From Bacteroidales bacterium (GTDB lineage: Bacteria > Bacteroidota > Bacteroidia > Bacteroidales > UBA12170), in NCBI GenBank assembly GCA_021158405.1, contig JAGGUP010000001.1, positions 1 through 46,273 on the forward strand: a stretch of 46,273 bases of DNA, in the 5' to 3' direction. Position 1 is the first letter of the stretch. Each line of letters starts with the position of its first letter. Position numbers and translations under genes: made by a program. Below, piece by piece: positions 25,768 through 34,644 of this stretch. The notes below the pieces were generated by a model that saw nothing but the letters and a program-made list of their open reading frames with translations, made no database searches and was not told the DNA's origin.

Positions 25768-26843
25768 GATTCCAGAAACGTTTCATAAGTACTATTAATT
25801 TTATCCCAGGAAAAATTCTCCTGAACATTCTTATAATTTTGTTTTTTTCTTTTAGAACAATTTAGAGTAACTCCTGAATTAATCAATTGAGTGATATCTA
25901 AAGCATTTTGAAAATAGAAACCTCCATCTCCTAAAATAGATCGGTTAAACGGATTATCGTGAGCACAAATACAAGCCTTGGATGCCATTGCTTCTAATAA
26001 GGATGGATTAGTTCCACCAACACTATGTCCATGAAAGTACAAATTAGAATGTTCTCGTAAATAATTAAGCGAAGGCAAATCATAAATTGGACCGACAAAG
26101 CGAATGTTTTTATTTATTAAATATTTTCGTTGAATTTTTTTTCCAAAGGCATTTTCTGAATTTCCAATAACAATAAAAGGTTGATTTTTAGCCGAATTTA
26201 CTGCACCGTCAAGGATTGTCTCGATATTATTTTCAGGTTCCATTCTTGCAATTAACATATTATAATTACCGGATTTTAGATCAAGTTGTTTGAATAACTT
26301 ATCATCCAACTTTTGTTCAGCATGAACTCCATAAGCAATATATTCAGAATGAATCCCATATTTCTTTGAAAGATAGGATTGAATTCCTTTAGAATCGGCA
26401 ATATAATAATGGCTTGTCTTAATGGCCAAATACTCTGCGAATTTCAAGAATTTACGAACCGCCCAATTATACTTCGTTCGTTTCCACTCTAAGCCATCCA
26501 TATTACTCACTATAATGGTTTTCTTTGGTAAAAGCCATCCCCAAACTGAACTGCTTGTGTAACCAAGCAATAGGAGTAGGTCAAAGTTCTGTTTTCGGCT
26601 ATCACGAATGCAATTAAAATCGTATATAAACTGACCAAAAGTACCTAATCTATCTTCAGGATCAGTCTGGTGAATTAACTTTACGCCTTGAAATTCTTTA
26701 TGTTGATAGGAGTGGAGGGAAGAAGAATAAACACTGACATCGTGGCCTTTTTGAACCATATACTGAGAGAAATATTCAGCAAACTGTTCATAACCACTGT
26801 AGCGGTTAGGTATTCCTCGGGTTCCTAAAACTCCAATTCTCAT
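25752..26843 (-). CDS. GT4 glycosyltransferase with DUF1972 N-terminal domain
   Basis: The N terminus GVLGTRGIPNRYSGYEQFAE is the hallmark of DUF1972, found in rhamnosyltransferase-like enzymes that act early in polysaccharide repeat-unit assembly. The C-terminal half is a GT4 domain with NPSLLEAMASKACICAHD in the donor site region. It is a soluble 363-residue cytosolic enzyme, probably acting at the membrane face on a lipid-linked acceptor. It overlaps the next gene and lies 42 bases after the previous one. Confidence 0.88.
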   Translation of the reverse strand: MRIGVLGTRGIPNRYSGYEQFAEYFSQYMVQKGHDVSVYSSSLHSYQHKEFQGVKLIHQTDPEDRLGTFGQFIYDFNCIRDSRKQNFDLLLLLGYTSSSVWGWLLPKKTIIVSNMDGLEWKRTKYNWAVRKFLKFAEYLAIKTSHYYIADSKGIQSYLSKKYGIHSEYIAYGVHAEQKLDDKLFKQLDLKSGNYNMLIARMEPENNIETILDGAVNSAKNQPFIVIGNSENAFGKKIQRKYLINKNIRFVGPIYDLPSLNYLREHSNLYFHGHSVGGTNPSLLEAMASKACICAHDNPFNRSILGDGGFYFQNALDITQLINSGVTLNCSKRKKQNYKNVQENFSWDKINSTYETFLESCLKA

Positions 26844-26885
26844 ATTTTACAATTAAAATTTATTTAAAAGTCACTACTCTTTACG

Positions 26886-28136
26886 TTAGTTGGCTTGCAA
26901 TTTATGTTTGTCATAAAGGGCAAGTAATCCACCTAAAGCGAACAAATAAATATCACTTAAATTATATGCTCCTGTAATAATCAAAGTGCTAAATACCAAA
27001 ACAATTCCTATCGCAGCAATCAAATTTGTGATAGGAATGTCTATATTTAGATGATTTTTATAAAAAGTAAATAAATAGAGGTTTAATAGAAACAATAAAT
27101 AAAACAATAAACCAATTATTCCTGTTTTATAATAAATCATTGCATATCCATTGTGTAGATGGGATATATAACGCATTCCCGTGTCATTTAATGGTGCAAT
27201 AAAATGTAAATCGACTAAGGAGCCAAATCCACGCCCAATAATGTGATGTTGTTTTTTCATCTGATCGAAGGCCATTTTAGCTTCATAAGCACGCCAATGA
27301 TCCCAGAGTGCTGCATGATTTTTTAAATCTACTTTTGGTAAAAATATTTCTTCTGGAGCAATCTTCATTTTATACAAAAATGCGGAGATACCAGGTTTAT
27401 CGCGTGGAATTTCAATGGAGAATAAATAAATATAAAAGCTTCCTATCAATAAGATTACTATTCCGATATACTTCAATGCTTTCAAACTTATTTTAGCATA
27501 ACCAAAACTAGTCAATAACAAGAGGAATATTGAAAACCACATGGTTCTTGAAAAATAAAGAAAAAAGGAAACAAATAGTAATGCAATAACAGAATAGGAC
27601 GTACTCCTTTTCTTAAATAGTTTGATTTTGGGATATTTGAAAGAGAGAATTAGAAAGACTAGGCCGATGAGTTCTACATGATTAGATAAACCTGTAGCAT
27701 TTCTAACTGTATTTATGCTTGTGCTAAATACATTGGGATAACTAATAAACCTAAAGATATGTATTATTGCAAAAGCGATTCCCATATATACAAAAGCCTT
27801 GAAGAAAAATGATTCTTCCCTAATGGAATGAATAATAGCATAACCAAGAAATAGTAGTAATACGGGTTTTAAAAAATAAGCAATATCTTTTCCAATATCC
27901 CAATATTGATATTTGTAAAAGAAAGTTGAAGATATCCCGATGATAAATAATATCAGCAAAAACAAAATGGCAGTAATGAAATCCTTTGAGATTATTTGAT
28001 TTCTCCTATTTAGAAAAAATAATATCAATATAAAAATGAAGGCAAACGTAAACTCAAATGAAACAAGTTGAAGTGGAATGCAAAGCAATACCAAAAAAAT
28101 GAATTTATATAATTGATTATCAATATCTTTAAACAT
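26886..28136 (-). CDS. O-antigen polymerase/ligase-like membrane protein (first of two)
   Basis: A polytopic membrane protein of about 416 residues from the ATG at 28136 (MFKDIDNQLYKF). A farther in-frame ATG at 28217 would overlap the upstream gene by 89 bases, whereas 28136 gives an 8-base overlap. Around ten helices are visible; a loop with IIGRGFGSLVDL and SHLHNGYAMIYYKTGIIG matches the Wzy_C/O-antigen ligase pattern. One of this pair probably polymerises repeats and the other may ligate or modify, but this is inference. Confidence 0.8.
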   Translation of the reverse strand: MFKDIDNQLYKFIFLVLLCIPLQLVSFEFTFAFIFILILFFLNRRNQIISKDFITAILFLLILFIIGISSTFFYKYQYWDIGKDIAYFLKPVLLLFLGYAIIHSIREESFFFKAFVYMGIAFAIIHIFRFISYPNVFSTSINTVRNATGLSNHVELIGLVFLILSFKYPKIKLFKKRSTSYSVIALLFVSFFLYFSRTMWFSIFLLLLTSFGYAKISLKALKYIGIVILLIGSFYIYLFSIEIPRDKPGISAFLYKMKIAPEEIFLPKVDLKNHAALWDHWRAYEAKMAFDQMKKQHHIIGRGFGSLVDLHFIAPLNDTGMRYISHLHNGYAMIYYKTGIIGLLFYLLFLLNLYLFTFYKNHLNIDIPITNLIAAIGIVLVFSTLIITGAYNLSDIYLFALGGLLALYDKHKLQAN

Positions 28137-29295
28137 GTGTCTTGCTTTTGTAGAGATTAACAAAATTAAGAACATATTTTTCAACAGTAAATTGTTCGGA
28201 CACATATTTATGTCCATTCTTTCCTAGTGACTTTCTTAAGTCGGCATTGCCCACTAACAATTTCAATGCTGCAGAGAGTTCATCGCTATTATTTGGTTCA
28301 AATAAAAGGCCGGTTTTCTTATGTTGTATGATCTCCAATAAACCTCCGTGTTTTGCTGCAACAACAGGTTTTTCCATATACATTGCTTCCACGGCAACTA
28401 AACCAAATGGTTCAGGTTCAGTAGAAGGAACAACAGCAATATCAATACAAGACCAGTATTTCCAAATATCAGAAGTAAAAGGTAATATCTTAACTTTATT
28501 TTCTAAACCTTTGGAAATAATTTTGTTTGCTAGATGCGTCAAATAAAAAGATTGGTCGGATGGGGGAGAACCAATATATAATAGAAACACGCTGGTATTT
28601 TCTTTTTGAAGATTATCAAAAACATCAAGCAAAAAGGATTGTCCTTTCCATCGACTTATTCTACCAACCATCCCAATTACAATTGCGTTAGTAGGCAATT
28701 TAAGATTGATGCTTTTAAATTGATTTATTTCTTTTATAGAGTATACTATATCCGGCGCGGTAACGCCATTATATATAACACTTGATTTATTTTTCAACTT
28801 CTTGTTATGCCTAACCAAACTATCAAAAGAAGCCTTCGAATTGAAAACAATTTGCTTAGAAAAGGTATTTACAAGAAAACGATAAAGTATATTGAGAATT
28901 CGGGGTTTCTCAATTATTTCATGAACATGCCAAACGTGATCTATTTTTTTCCATTTGGCATAAAAAGCACCCAATAAAACAGCCAAAGTATTGGAATGTA
29001 CGAAATCGATAGATTCATGTTCCAGCTTTTTATTTAATTTAATCAAAGAAGTAACTACTTGAAAAGGCAATTTTACCATGTTTCTAAACGAAAAAAAAGA
29101 CCGAGAAAGTTTAATTATTGGGCTAATAATTAAATCAATATTCTCTTCTCTTAATAAGGAAGCTAAAGGGCCTTCTTCAGGCAAGACAACAATTGGCCGA
29201 ATAGTATGCTTTGGTAATTTCGTTACCAAAGAGAACAAAGTTTTGTCCGAACCATACAATTCCGCAGATTGATGTACAAAGAGTATGGTTTGCAT
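28129..29295 (-). CDS. GT4 family glycosyltransferase
   Basis: The 388-residue GT-B enzyme starts with ILFVHQSAELYGSDKTLFSL, carries VIYNGV, VGMVGRISRWKGQ and the donor-binding EPFGLVAVEAMYMEKPVVA (E-x7-E), all typical of GT4. It lacks membrane helices and is expected at the cytosolic face of the inner membrane. It starts 3 bases after the acyltransferase stop, in a tightly packed string. Confidence 0.9.
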   Translation of the reverse strand: MQTILFVHQSAELYGSDKTLFSLVTKLPKHTIRPIVVLPEEGPLASLLREENIDLIISPIIKLSRSFFSFRNMVKLPFQVVTSLIKLNKKLEHESIDFVHSNTLAVLLGAFYAKWKKIDHVWHVHEIIEKPRILNILYRFLVNTFSKQIVFNSKASFDSLVRHNKKLKNKSSVIYNGVTAPDIVYSIKEINQFKSINLKLPTNAIVIGMVGRISRWKGQSFLLDVFDNLQKENTSVFLLYIGSPPSDQSFYLTHLANKIISKGLENKVKILPFTSDIWKYWSCIDIAVVPSTEPEPFGLVAVEAMYMEKPVVAAKHGGLLEIIQHKKTGLLFEPNNSDELSAALKLLVGNADLRKSLGKNGHKYVSEQFTVEKYVLNFVNLYKSKTHV

Positions 29296-29298
29296 TAT

Positions 29299-29973
29299 TT
29301 AGATAGTTTTAATGATTTTTGCAGGAACTCCGGCGAGTAGACAATTATCAGGAAATTTTCCTTTTACAACGGCTCCTGCAGCCACAATACAGTTATTTCC
29401 AATATCGGCACCATCCAAAAAAGTTACTTTGGCACCAACCCAAATATTGTTTTTCAATAGAATTCCTTGAGAAGTAGTTTCTTGCTCTCGTATAGATTTA
29501 TTTTTATTCTCGTAAGAATGATTTTCAGAATGAAAGCTGATATACTGTCCCATAATTACATTTTCACCAATAACAATACCACCGGCTGAACCAAAGTAAG
29601 AATATTCACCAACGGCCGAATCGTTCCCTATTTTAAATCCTTTGCCAAAATTGGAGAAATGACTTGTAGAACTTACAATTGAATAAGCACCAATTTTTAC
29701 ATTATTGCCAAATTGCAATTTATTTTTCGCATAAGCATCAATTTTCACATAATTTTCCAATGTGCAATTATTTCCAAAATCGACATTAGATTTGTTTTTT
29801 ACTTTTACGCTTCTGCCAACAAAAACAGGCTTTCGGAGAAAAATATAACCACGACAAAGCATTATAAATCTTTGCCAAAATACAGAGATAATCAAGCGAT
29901 TGGAAATACTGTTATCAATCACATAAGTTTTGCCAAATTTCTTAAGAAGATATTTAAACAGTTTTTTTAACAT
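29299..29973 (-). CDS. Hexapeptide-repeat acyltransferase of the polysaccharide cluster
   Basis: The 224-residue protein has hexapeptide repeats from about residue 65 (VDFGNNCTLENYVKIDAY, VKIGAYSIV, IVIGENVIMGQYISF) and the closing segment NCIVAAGAVVKGKFPDNCLLAGVPAKIIK. The likely catalytic His is in ENHSYEN. It probably O-acetylates a glycan residue. The start overlaps the end of the upstream GT2 gene by 20 bases; the first 40 residues are basic and hydrophobic and may contact the membrane. Confidence 0.88.
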   Translation of the reverse strand: MLKKLFKYLLKKFGKTYVIDNSISNRLIISVFWQRFIMLCRGYIFLRKPVFVGRSVKVKNKSNVDFGNNCTLENYVKIDAYAKNKLQFGNNVKIGAYSIVSSTSHFSNFGKGFKIGNDSAVGEYSYFGSAGGIVIGENVIMGQYISFHSENHSYENKNKSIREQETTSQGILLKNNIWVGAKVTFLDGADIGNNCIVAAGAVVKGKFPDNCLLAGVPAKIIKTI

Positions 29974-30769
29974 ACTCTTTTACGAAAAAATTTATTTCTA
30001 TATTTAGTCTACTCATCCATTTTTTCATTCCTGTGAAATGCTTATTTACATAACGGATTAATCCTATTTTTAAAAATTTGTTTCGCTGAATATTAAATCC
30101 TCCAAAATGGATATAATTTAGCTCAGGTAAATATACAGTCTTTTTATTCAAGCTTTTTAATCGCTTGCAAAAATCGATATCCTCGGAATACATAAAAAAA
30201 GCATTATCCATACCATTTAGCTCATCCCATAGGTTATTTCTTGTAAGCATAAAGGATCCTTCCACCCAATCAACCAAAAAAATATGCCGATGTTTATCGA
30301 AATCACCGTCTTTAAAACCATTTGATTGAATCATCATTGATTTTAATTTTAGAAGTCGCAAAGGCGAAGGAAAACAACCTGCCGATTGGCGATATGATCT
30401 ATCAGTATCTAACATTTTAATTCCTACTAAACCAACGGATTGATCCTCTTTTAAGATTTCTATCGCGGGTTTTAAATTATCCAAAAGAAGCGTATCATTG
30501 TTAAGTAGAAGTAGGTATTCACCTTGCGATCTTTTTACTCCCATATTATTGGCAGAAGCAAATCCAATATTAATATTGTTTTTAATTAATACAACCTCTT
30601 TAAACTCATTTTCAATAAGTTTTATGCTCTCATCGCTTGAATTATTATCTACAATTATGATTTCAAAATCGATTGTCTGGCAATTTTTTACAATTGAATC
30701 AATACAATTCTTAAGGAATGATTCTCCATTGAAATTGACAATTATAATTGATAAGAGCTTCTGATTCAT
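29954..30769 (-). CDS. Glycosyltransferase family 2
   Basis: A 271-residue GT-A enzyme of the rhamnosyltransferase-like group: LSIIIVNFNGESFL, VDNNSSDES, IGFASANNMGV, LLLNNDT, and a SEDIDFCKR segment bearing the probable catalytic base. It has no C-terminal membrane helix, unlike the GT2 pair at 9451-11458. It likely adds one sugar of the repeat unit. It follows the Wzz-like gene after about 105 bases and overlaps the acyltransferase. Confidence 0.9.
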   Translation of the reverse strand: MNQKLLSIIIVNFNGESFLKNCIDSIVKNCQTIDFEIIIVDNNSSDESIKLIENEFKEVVLIKNNINIGFASANNMGVKRSQGEYLLLLNNDTLLLDNLKPAIEILKEDQSVGLVGIKMLDTDRSYRQSAGCFPSPLRLLKLKSMMIQSNGFKDGDFDKHRHIFLVDWVEGSFMLTRNNLWDELNGMDNAFFMYSEDIDFCKRLKSLNKKTVYLPELNYIHFGGFNIQRNKFLKIGLIRYVNKHFTGMKKWMSRLNIEINFFVKEYVKKTV

Positions 30770-30874
30770 ATTCTATTACATTATAATTGAAAGGTTTACA
30801 AATGTGATTAAGATAAAGCACCTCCCATTAGCATCTTCTCCAATAAATCTAGAAATATTGGTGGTTATCAAATG

Positions 30875-31954
30875 CTAATTGCCTTTTAACTTTTTTTCTT
30901 GATTTATTAAAAAACGATTCATTTCAATAACCAATAAATAAATAAGAATGATAATAATACCAGCAAAAAATCCCAAGACCATCTTATTACGGAAGAATCC
31001 TTTCACTTCCGCTCCAGTTTTGTTGAAACTTGAAACTACATTTACAATTTCATTTTTTAGATTCATTTCACTTTTTATCTCCACCAAATCGATATTGGCT
31101 TTGATATACTTATCAAAAACGACAATATCACGTTTGTCAATTTCTGAATTTCCAAGATAGAAATTAGTAGCCGCATTTTCTTTTATGCTTTCATTTAAAG
31201 AGAGTTTTTTGTATAACTGACGCAAAGAATCTAGCTCTATCATGCTGATATTAAGAACGTTTTCTTGCGATTTAAGGTTGCCTATTTCTGTTTGTAATAA
31301 TTTTGAATAGTAAGGGTTTTCAGCCAGTGAATTAATAATGGGCTTTTCAAGTTTTTCAAAAATAGTTCTGCTTGTCGATTCTACCGTGATTACGTGATAA
31401 AGAAACTCTTCTTTGGGAATGTTCTCACTAAATTTATCAAAATCGATATTTTCTATAACATTAGAATCAAGTTTGGAAATAAAATCGTTATAGGCCAAGA
31501 TAATCTGATTATCGTTTGTATAAGGAATTACTTCAATCTTTTTAATAGTTGCAGCACTCAAGGAGTCAATTTTAAAATACTCACCTAAAGAGACAAAGTC
31601 ATCTTCAGAGATCAATCCTTTACAATATTCAATATCTTTATACAACTGGATGATACTCTCATAATTGGCCTGAACCGTCATAGAGGAACTATATAAAGGA
31701 TCCTTAATTTTGTACTCTAGAATTGCCCCTAATATTGTCCCTATTAATGCAGCAATAATAAATTTTAGAATATGTTTCTTTAGGTATATAAAGAAAGCAA
31801 TTATCAAATTAAAAACAGCAATAAAAATCCATTTAATTCCCTGACCAATGCTTATAAAAAGTGAACGAAGTAAATTAAATAATACTCCTAAATCCAATTC
31901 TTCATTATCTGATTTCATCTTAGACGATTGTTTGTTTTTATGTGTTTCGCTCAT
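30875..31954 (-). CDS. Wzz-like chain-length determinant family membrane protein
   Basis: Two membrane helices near the ends (about 63-87, with LKFIIAALIGTILGAILEY, and about 328-347, with VLGFFAGIIIILIYLLVIE) enclose a long, largely alpha-helical periplasmic region. This is the topology of polysaccharide co-polymerases, which set glycan chain length with Wzy. The N terminus (ELDLGVLFNLLRSLF) matches a common Bacteroidota version with an extra amphipathic segment before the first helix. There is no attached kinase domain. An in-frame ATG at 31918 could also be the start. It heads the minus-strand polysaccharide string. Confidence 0.75.
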   Translation of the reverse strand: MSETHKNKQSSKMKSDNEELDLGVLFNLLRSLFISIGQGIKWIFIAVFNLIIAFFIYLKKHILKFIIAALIGTILGAILEYKIKDPLYSSSMTVQANYESIIQLYKDIEYCKGLISEDDFVSLGEYFKIDSLSAATIKKIEVIPYTNDNQIILAYNDFISKLDSNVIENIDFDKFSENIPKEEFLYHVITVESTSRTIFEKLEKPIINSLAENPYYSKLLQTEIGNLKSQENVLNISMIELDSLRQLYKKLSLNESIKENAATNFYLGNSEIDKRDIVVFDKYIKANIDLVEIKSEMNLKNEIVNVVSSFNKTGAEVKGFFRNKMVLGFFAGIIIILIYLLVIEMNRFLINQEKKLKGN

Positions 31955-32100
31955 TAGTGTGCTATAAAAATATAAACGTATAAAATTAACAATTATTAGT
32001 ACAGCTGCAAATTTCAGTGACTAAATTTGATAGGAACTCCTTCATCTTAATTTAGATTCATTAAATAACGGACGATTTATCAATTATATGTTATATTTCG

Positions 32101-32108
32101 TATATTTG
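32101..32108 (+). promoter_or_regulatory. -7 promoter box of the TetR-headed operon
   Basis: TATATTTG matches TAnnTTTG, 28 bases before the TetR start. The surrounding sequence (AATTATATGTTATATTTCG) is AT-rich with short partial repeats that could host an operator, but no clear palindrome was found. Confidence 0.5.
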
Positions 32109-32136
32109 GAAATAATTTGTATTCTATTCTATACCA

Positions 32137-32727
32137 ATGGATCAGCCTAAAAATATAAAATATAATCAGATTTTAACTAAGGGAAAAGAGCTTTTCTGGA
32201 AATACGGTATTAAAAGAGTTGCCATAGAAGAAATATGCAAACAAGCTCACGTTAGTAAAATGACCTTTTACAAATACTTTAAAAACAAAAAAGAATTGGT
32301 TTTGGTTATACTTGACAATACTGTTGGGAAAGCCTTAAAAGACTATAAGGAATTGATAGGCAAAGAGTGTTCCTTTACGGAAAAAATTAAGCAAATGCTT
32401 AAAATGAAACTAGAAGGATCGCAAGACGTTAGTAAGGAATTTATCATGGATATTTATCAAAATCCTACTTTGAATCTCATCCCTTATATGGAAGAATTAG
32501 GGAAAAAATCACTAGACCTAACCATAGAATTCTTGCTTGATTCACAAAAGAAAGGATTTATCCGTAAAGAAATTAAAATCGATTTCATCCTTTACTATTT
32601 TAATCAAATGTTAGCAATGACAACGGATACAGCCCTTCTTTCTAAATACGAAAAACCTCAAGATTTAATTATGGAGGCAACAGAATTCTTTTTTTATGGT
32701 ATTGGAGCTAAACACTTAGACAAATGA
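32137..32727 (+). CDS. TetR family transcriptional regulator
   Basis: The 196-residue protein has the TetR N-terminal helix-turn-helix: VAIEEICKQAHVSKMTFYKYFKNKKEL at about 27-53 is a textbook match in spacing and in the KMTFYKYF recognition helix (quoted in parts: IEEICKQAHVSK, TFYKYF). The C-terminal ligand domain is helical and not assignable. Its stop overlaps the start of the next gene by four bases (ATGA), so it is the first gene of the envelope-transport operon and probably represses it. Confidence 0.93.
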   Translation: MDQPKNIKYNQILTKGKELFWKYGIKRVAIEEICKQAHVSKMTFYKYFKNKKELVLVILDNTVGKALKDYKELIGKECSFTEKIKQMLKMKLEGSQDVSKEFIMDIYQNPTLNLIPYMEELGKKSLDLTIEFLLDSQKKGFIRKEIKIDFILYYFNQMLAMTTDTALLSKYEKPQDLIMEATEFFFYGIGAKHLDK

Positions 32728-33860
32728 AACGTGCACTACTTACACTCCTATTCTTCACAACACTCTTTACTCAGGTGAACGCACAGGACACGCTCATATT
32801 CAAAGGGCAGTTCTCTACTTGGCTTAATTACAATTCAGAGAAAGATCTATCCACGTGGACAGGCGCACGATATATCCCTCAATTAAACTATTTATATACA
32901 ATAAAAAATGATCAACTTATTGATATAGAAGTTTCTACAAATATATTCGGGAGCCTTGGTTCCAACCTTTCAGACTCGACATTTACCGATGGACAAATAA
33001 AACCCTACCGTGCTTGGATGCGATTTTCGGGAAAACAATTCGAATTAAGAGCAGGACTTCAAAAAATAAACTTTGGTTCTGCCATTATGTTTCGCCCTTT
33101 GATGTGGTTCGATGAAATGGATGCCCGAGATCCGCTAAATTTAACCGATGGCGTTTGGGGTGTTCTTGGTCGTTACTACTTTTTAAACAATGCCAATATT
33201 TGGGCTTGGATGCTTTATGGCAATGAAGATCCACGAGCCTGGGAAATCGCACAAAGAAATAAAGATTACCCAGAATATGGAGGAAGAATACAATTCCCTT
33301 TCAAAGCAAGTGAAATAGGTTTAACTTTCCACCATCAAACAATTAATATGAGCTCATTAATGGGAACAACACTTCCACTTAGTGCAGTTTCTGAAAATAA
33401 AATGGGTTTTGACATTAAAATTGATTGGCATATTGGCCTTTGGCTTGAAGGATCGTGGGCAAATAAGAATGCTAATTTAGCCTTGCTTACAAATCAAGAA
33501 ATGATAACGCTGGGAGCTGATTATACTTTTGGAATTGGAAACGGCTTGTATTTAGCAGTGGAGTATTTCACCGCAGCAAATGATACAAAAGCTTTTGAAT
33601 TTGCAGATCCCATCCATTTTATGGCTACTTCAATCAGCTATCCAATTGGATTATTCGACAATGTGAATGCCATATTTTATTACGACAATAGCAATAAGAT
33701 ATTTTATAATTTTTTAAATTGGCAAAAGAAATTTAACTCAATAAGTGTTAATGTAATGGCCTATTGGAATCCCGTAACTTCAACATTACCCACTTCAGGT
33801 GGCACAGGCAATCTTTGGGGAGGAAAAGGAATACAACTGATGCTAGTTTTTAATCATTAA
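32724..33860 (+). CDS. Outer-membrane beta-barrel protein of the ABC/Lol-like operon
   Basis: A signal peptide (MKRALLTLLFFTTLFTQVNAQ, cleavage after residue 21) is followed by about 357 residues of alternating, aromatic-rich beta strands (GQFSTWLNYN, YRAWMRFSGKQFELRAGLQ, GIQLMLVFNH at the end). This is the pattern of an outer-membrane barrel, and the last residue is His rather than the common Phe. No barrel family is recognised with confidence; it recalls alginate-export or DUF1302-type porins. It is coupled to TetR by a 4-base overlap and is followed by the ATPase after 58 bases. Confidence 0.75.
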   Translation: MKRALLTLLFFTTLFTQVNAQDTLIFKGQFSTWLNYNSEKDLSTWTGARYIPQLNYLYTIKNDQLIDIEVSTNIFGSLGSNLSDSTFTDGQIKPYRAWMRFSGKQFELRAGLQKINFGSAIMFRPLMWFDEMDARDPLNLTDGVWGVLGRYYFLNNANIWAWMLYGNEDPRAWEIAQRNKDYPEYGGRIQFPFKASEIGLTFHHQTINMSSLMGTTLPLSAVSENKMGFDIKIDWHIGLWLEGSWANKNANLALLTNQEMITLGADYTFGIGNGLYLAVEYFTAANDTKAFEFADPIHFMATSISYPIGLFDNVNAIFYYDNSNKIFYNFLNWQKKFNSISVNVMAYWNPVTSTLPTSGGTGNLWGGKGIQLMLVFNH

Positions 33861-33918
33861 TAAGATTTATAAAGTCTGATACGCAAAATTAAAAGCACAG
33901 ACATTAAAACAAAATACA

Positions 33919-34626
33919 ATGGAAATAATCAGAATTGAAGGAATGACAAAACGCTTCCCCGTAGGAAACGGAGAATTTACGGCTTTAAAAAATGTAGATT
34001 TATCAATTGCCGAAGGCGAGTTTGTGGGTTTAGTTGGGCCAAGTGGTTCTGGAAAAACAACTTTGCTAAACATTATCGGATCTTTGGATACACCTTCAGA
34101 TGGAACTGCTACGGTTATAAATCAAGATGTATCCTCACTTAGTCATAAACAATCGGCTTTGCTCCGAAACATTCATTTGGGTTTTATCTTTCAAACCTAT
34201 AATCTATTGCCTGTTTATACTGTTTACGAGAATGTGGAGTTTGCTTTGCTATTACAAAATATGTCAGCTACAGCACGCAAAAAAGCCGTAATGGATGCTT
34301 TGGATTGGGTTGGACTCACCGATAAAATAAAATCGAAGCCAGCTATGCTTTCTGGTGGTGAAAGTCAGCGTGTTGCTATTGCTCGTGCCATGGTTAAAAA
34401 GCCTAAAATTGTTTTGGCTGATGAACCAACGGCCAACCTAGATTCGGAAAATTCACACCATATTTTACAAACTATGCTCAAGCTAAACAAAGAACTTAAA
34501 ACCACCTTTGTTTTTGCTACGCACGATGAAAAAGTAATGAAATACCTCAGGAGAAAAATCTCTTTGGCTGATGGAAAAGTGATTGCCGATGAGCTTATGC
34601 AAACTGAAAAAAGTAAGCAATATTAA
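33919..34626 (+). CDS. ABC transporter ATP-binding protein, LolD/MacB type
   Basis: A 235-residue ATPase with Walker A GPSGSGKTT (40-48), Q-loop Gln in FIFQTYNLLP, signature LSGGESQ (144-150), Walker B IVLADEP with Glu169, and the switch His in FATHDEKV. The TYNLLPVYTVYENV segment is typical of the LolD/MacB/FtsE group that drives mechanotransmission permeases with few membrane helices. It powers the two permeases that follow after 18 bases. Confidence 0.95.
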   Translation: MEIIRIEGMTKRFPVGNGEFTALKNVDLSIAEGEFVGLVGPSGSGKTTLLNIIGSLDTPSDGTATVINQDVSSLSHKQSALLRNIHLGFIFQTYNLLPVYTVYENVEFALLLQNMSATARKKAVMDALDWVGLTDKIKSKPAMLSGGESQRVAIARAMVKKPKIVLADEPTANLDSENSHHILQTMLKLNKELKTTFVFATHDEKVMKYLRRKISLADGKVIADELMQTEKSKQY

Positions 34627-34644
34627 TCTTTTAAATAAAAAGAT

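Noticed and set aside
28137-28217. Extended N terminus of the first O-antigen ligase-like protein
   Set aside because: It would overlap the upstream glycosyltransferase by 89 bases and adds a hydrophilic stretch not typical of the family; the ATG at 28136 gives a normal short overlap.
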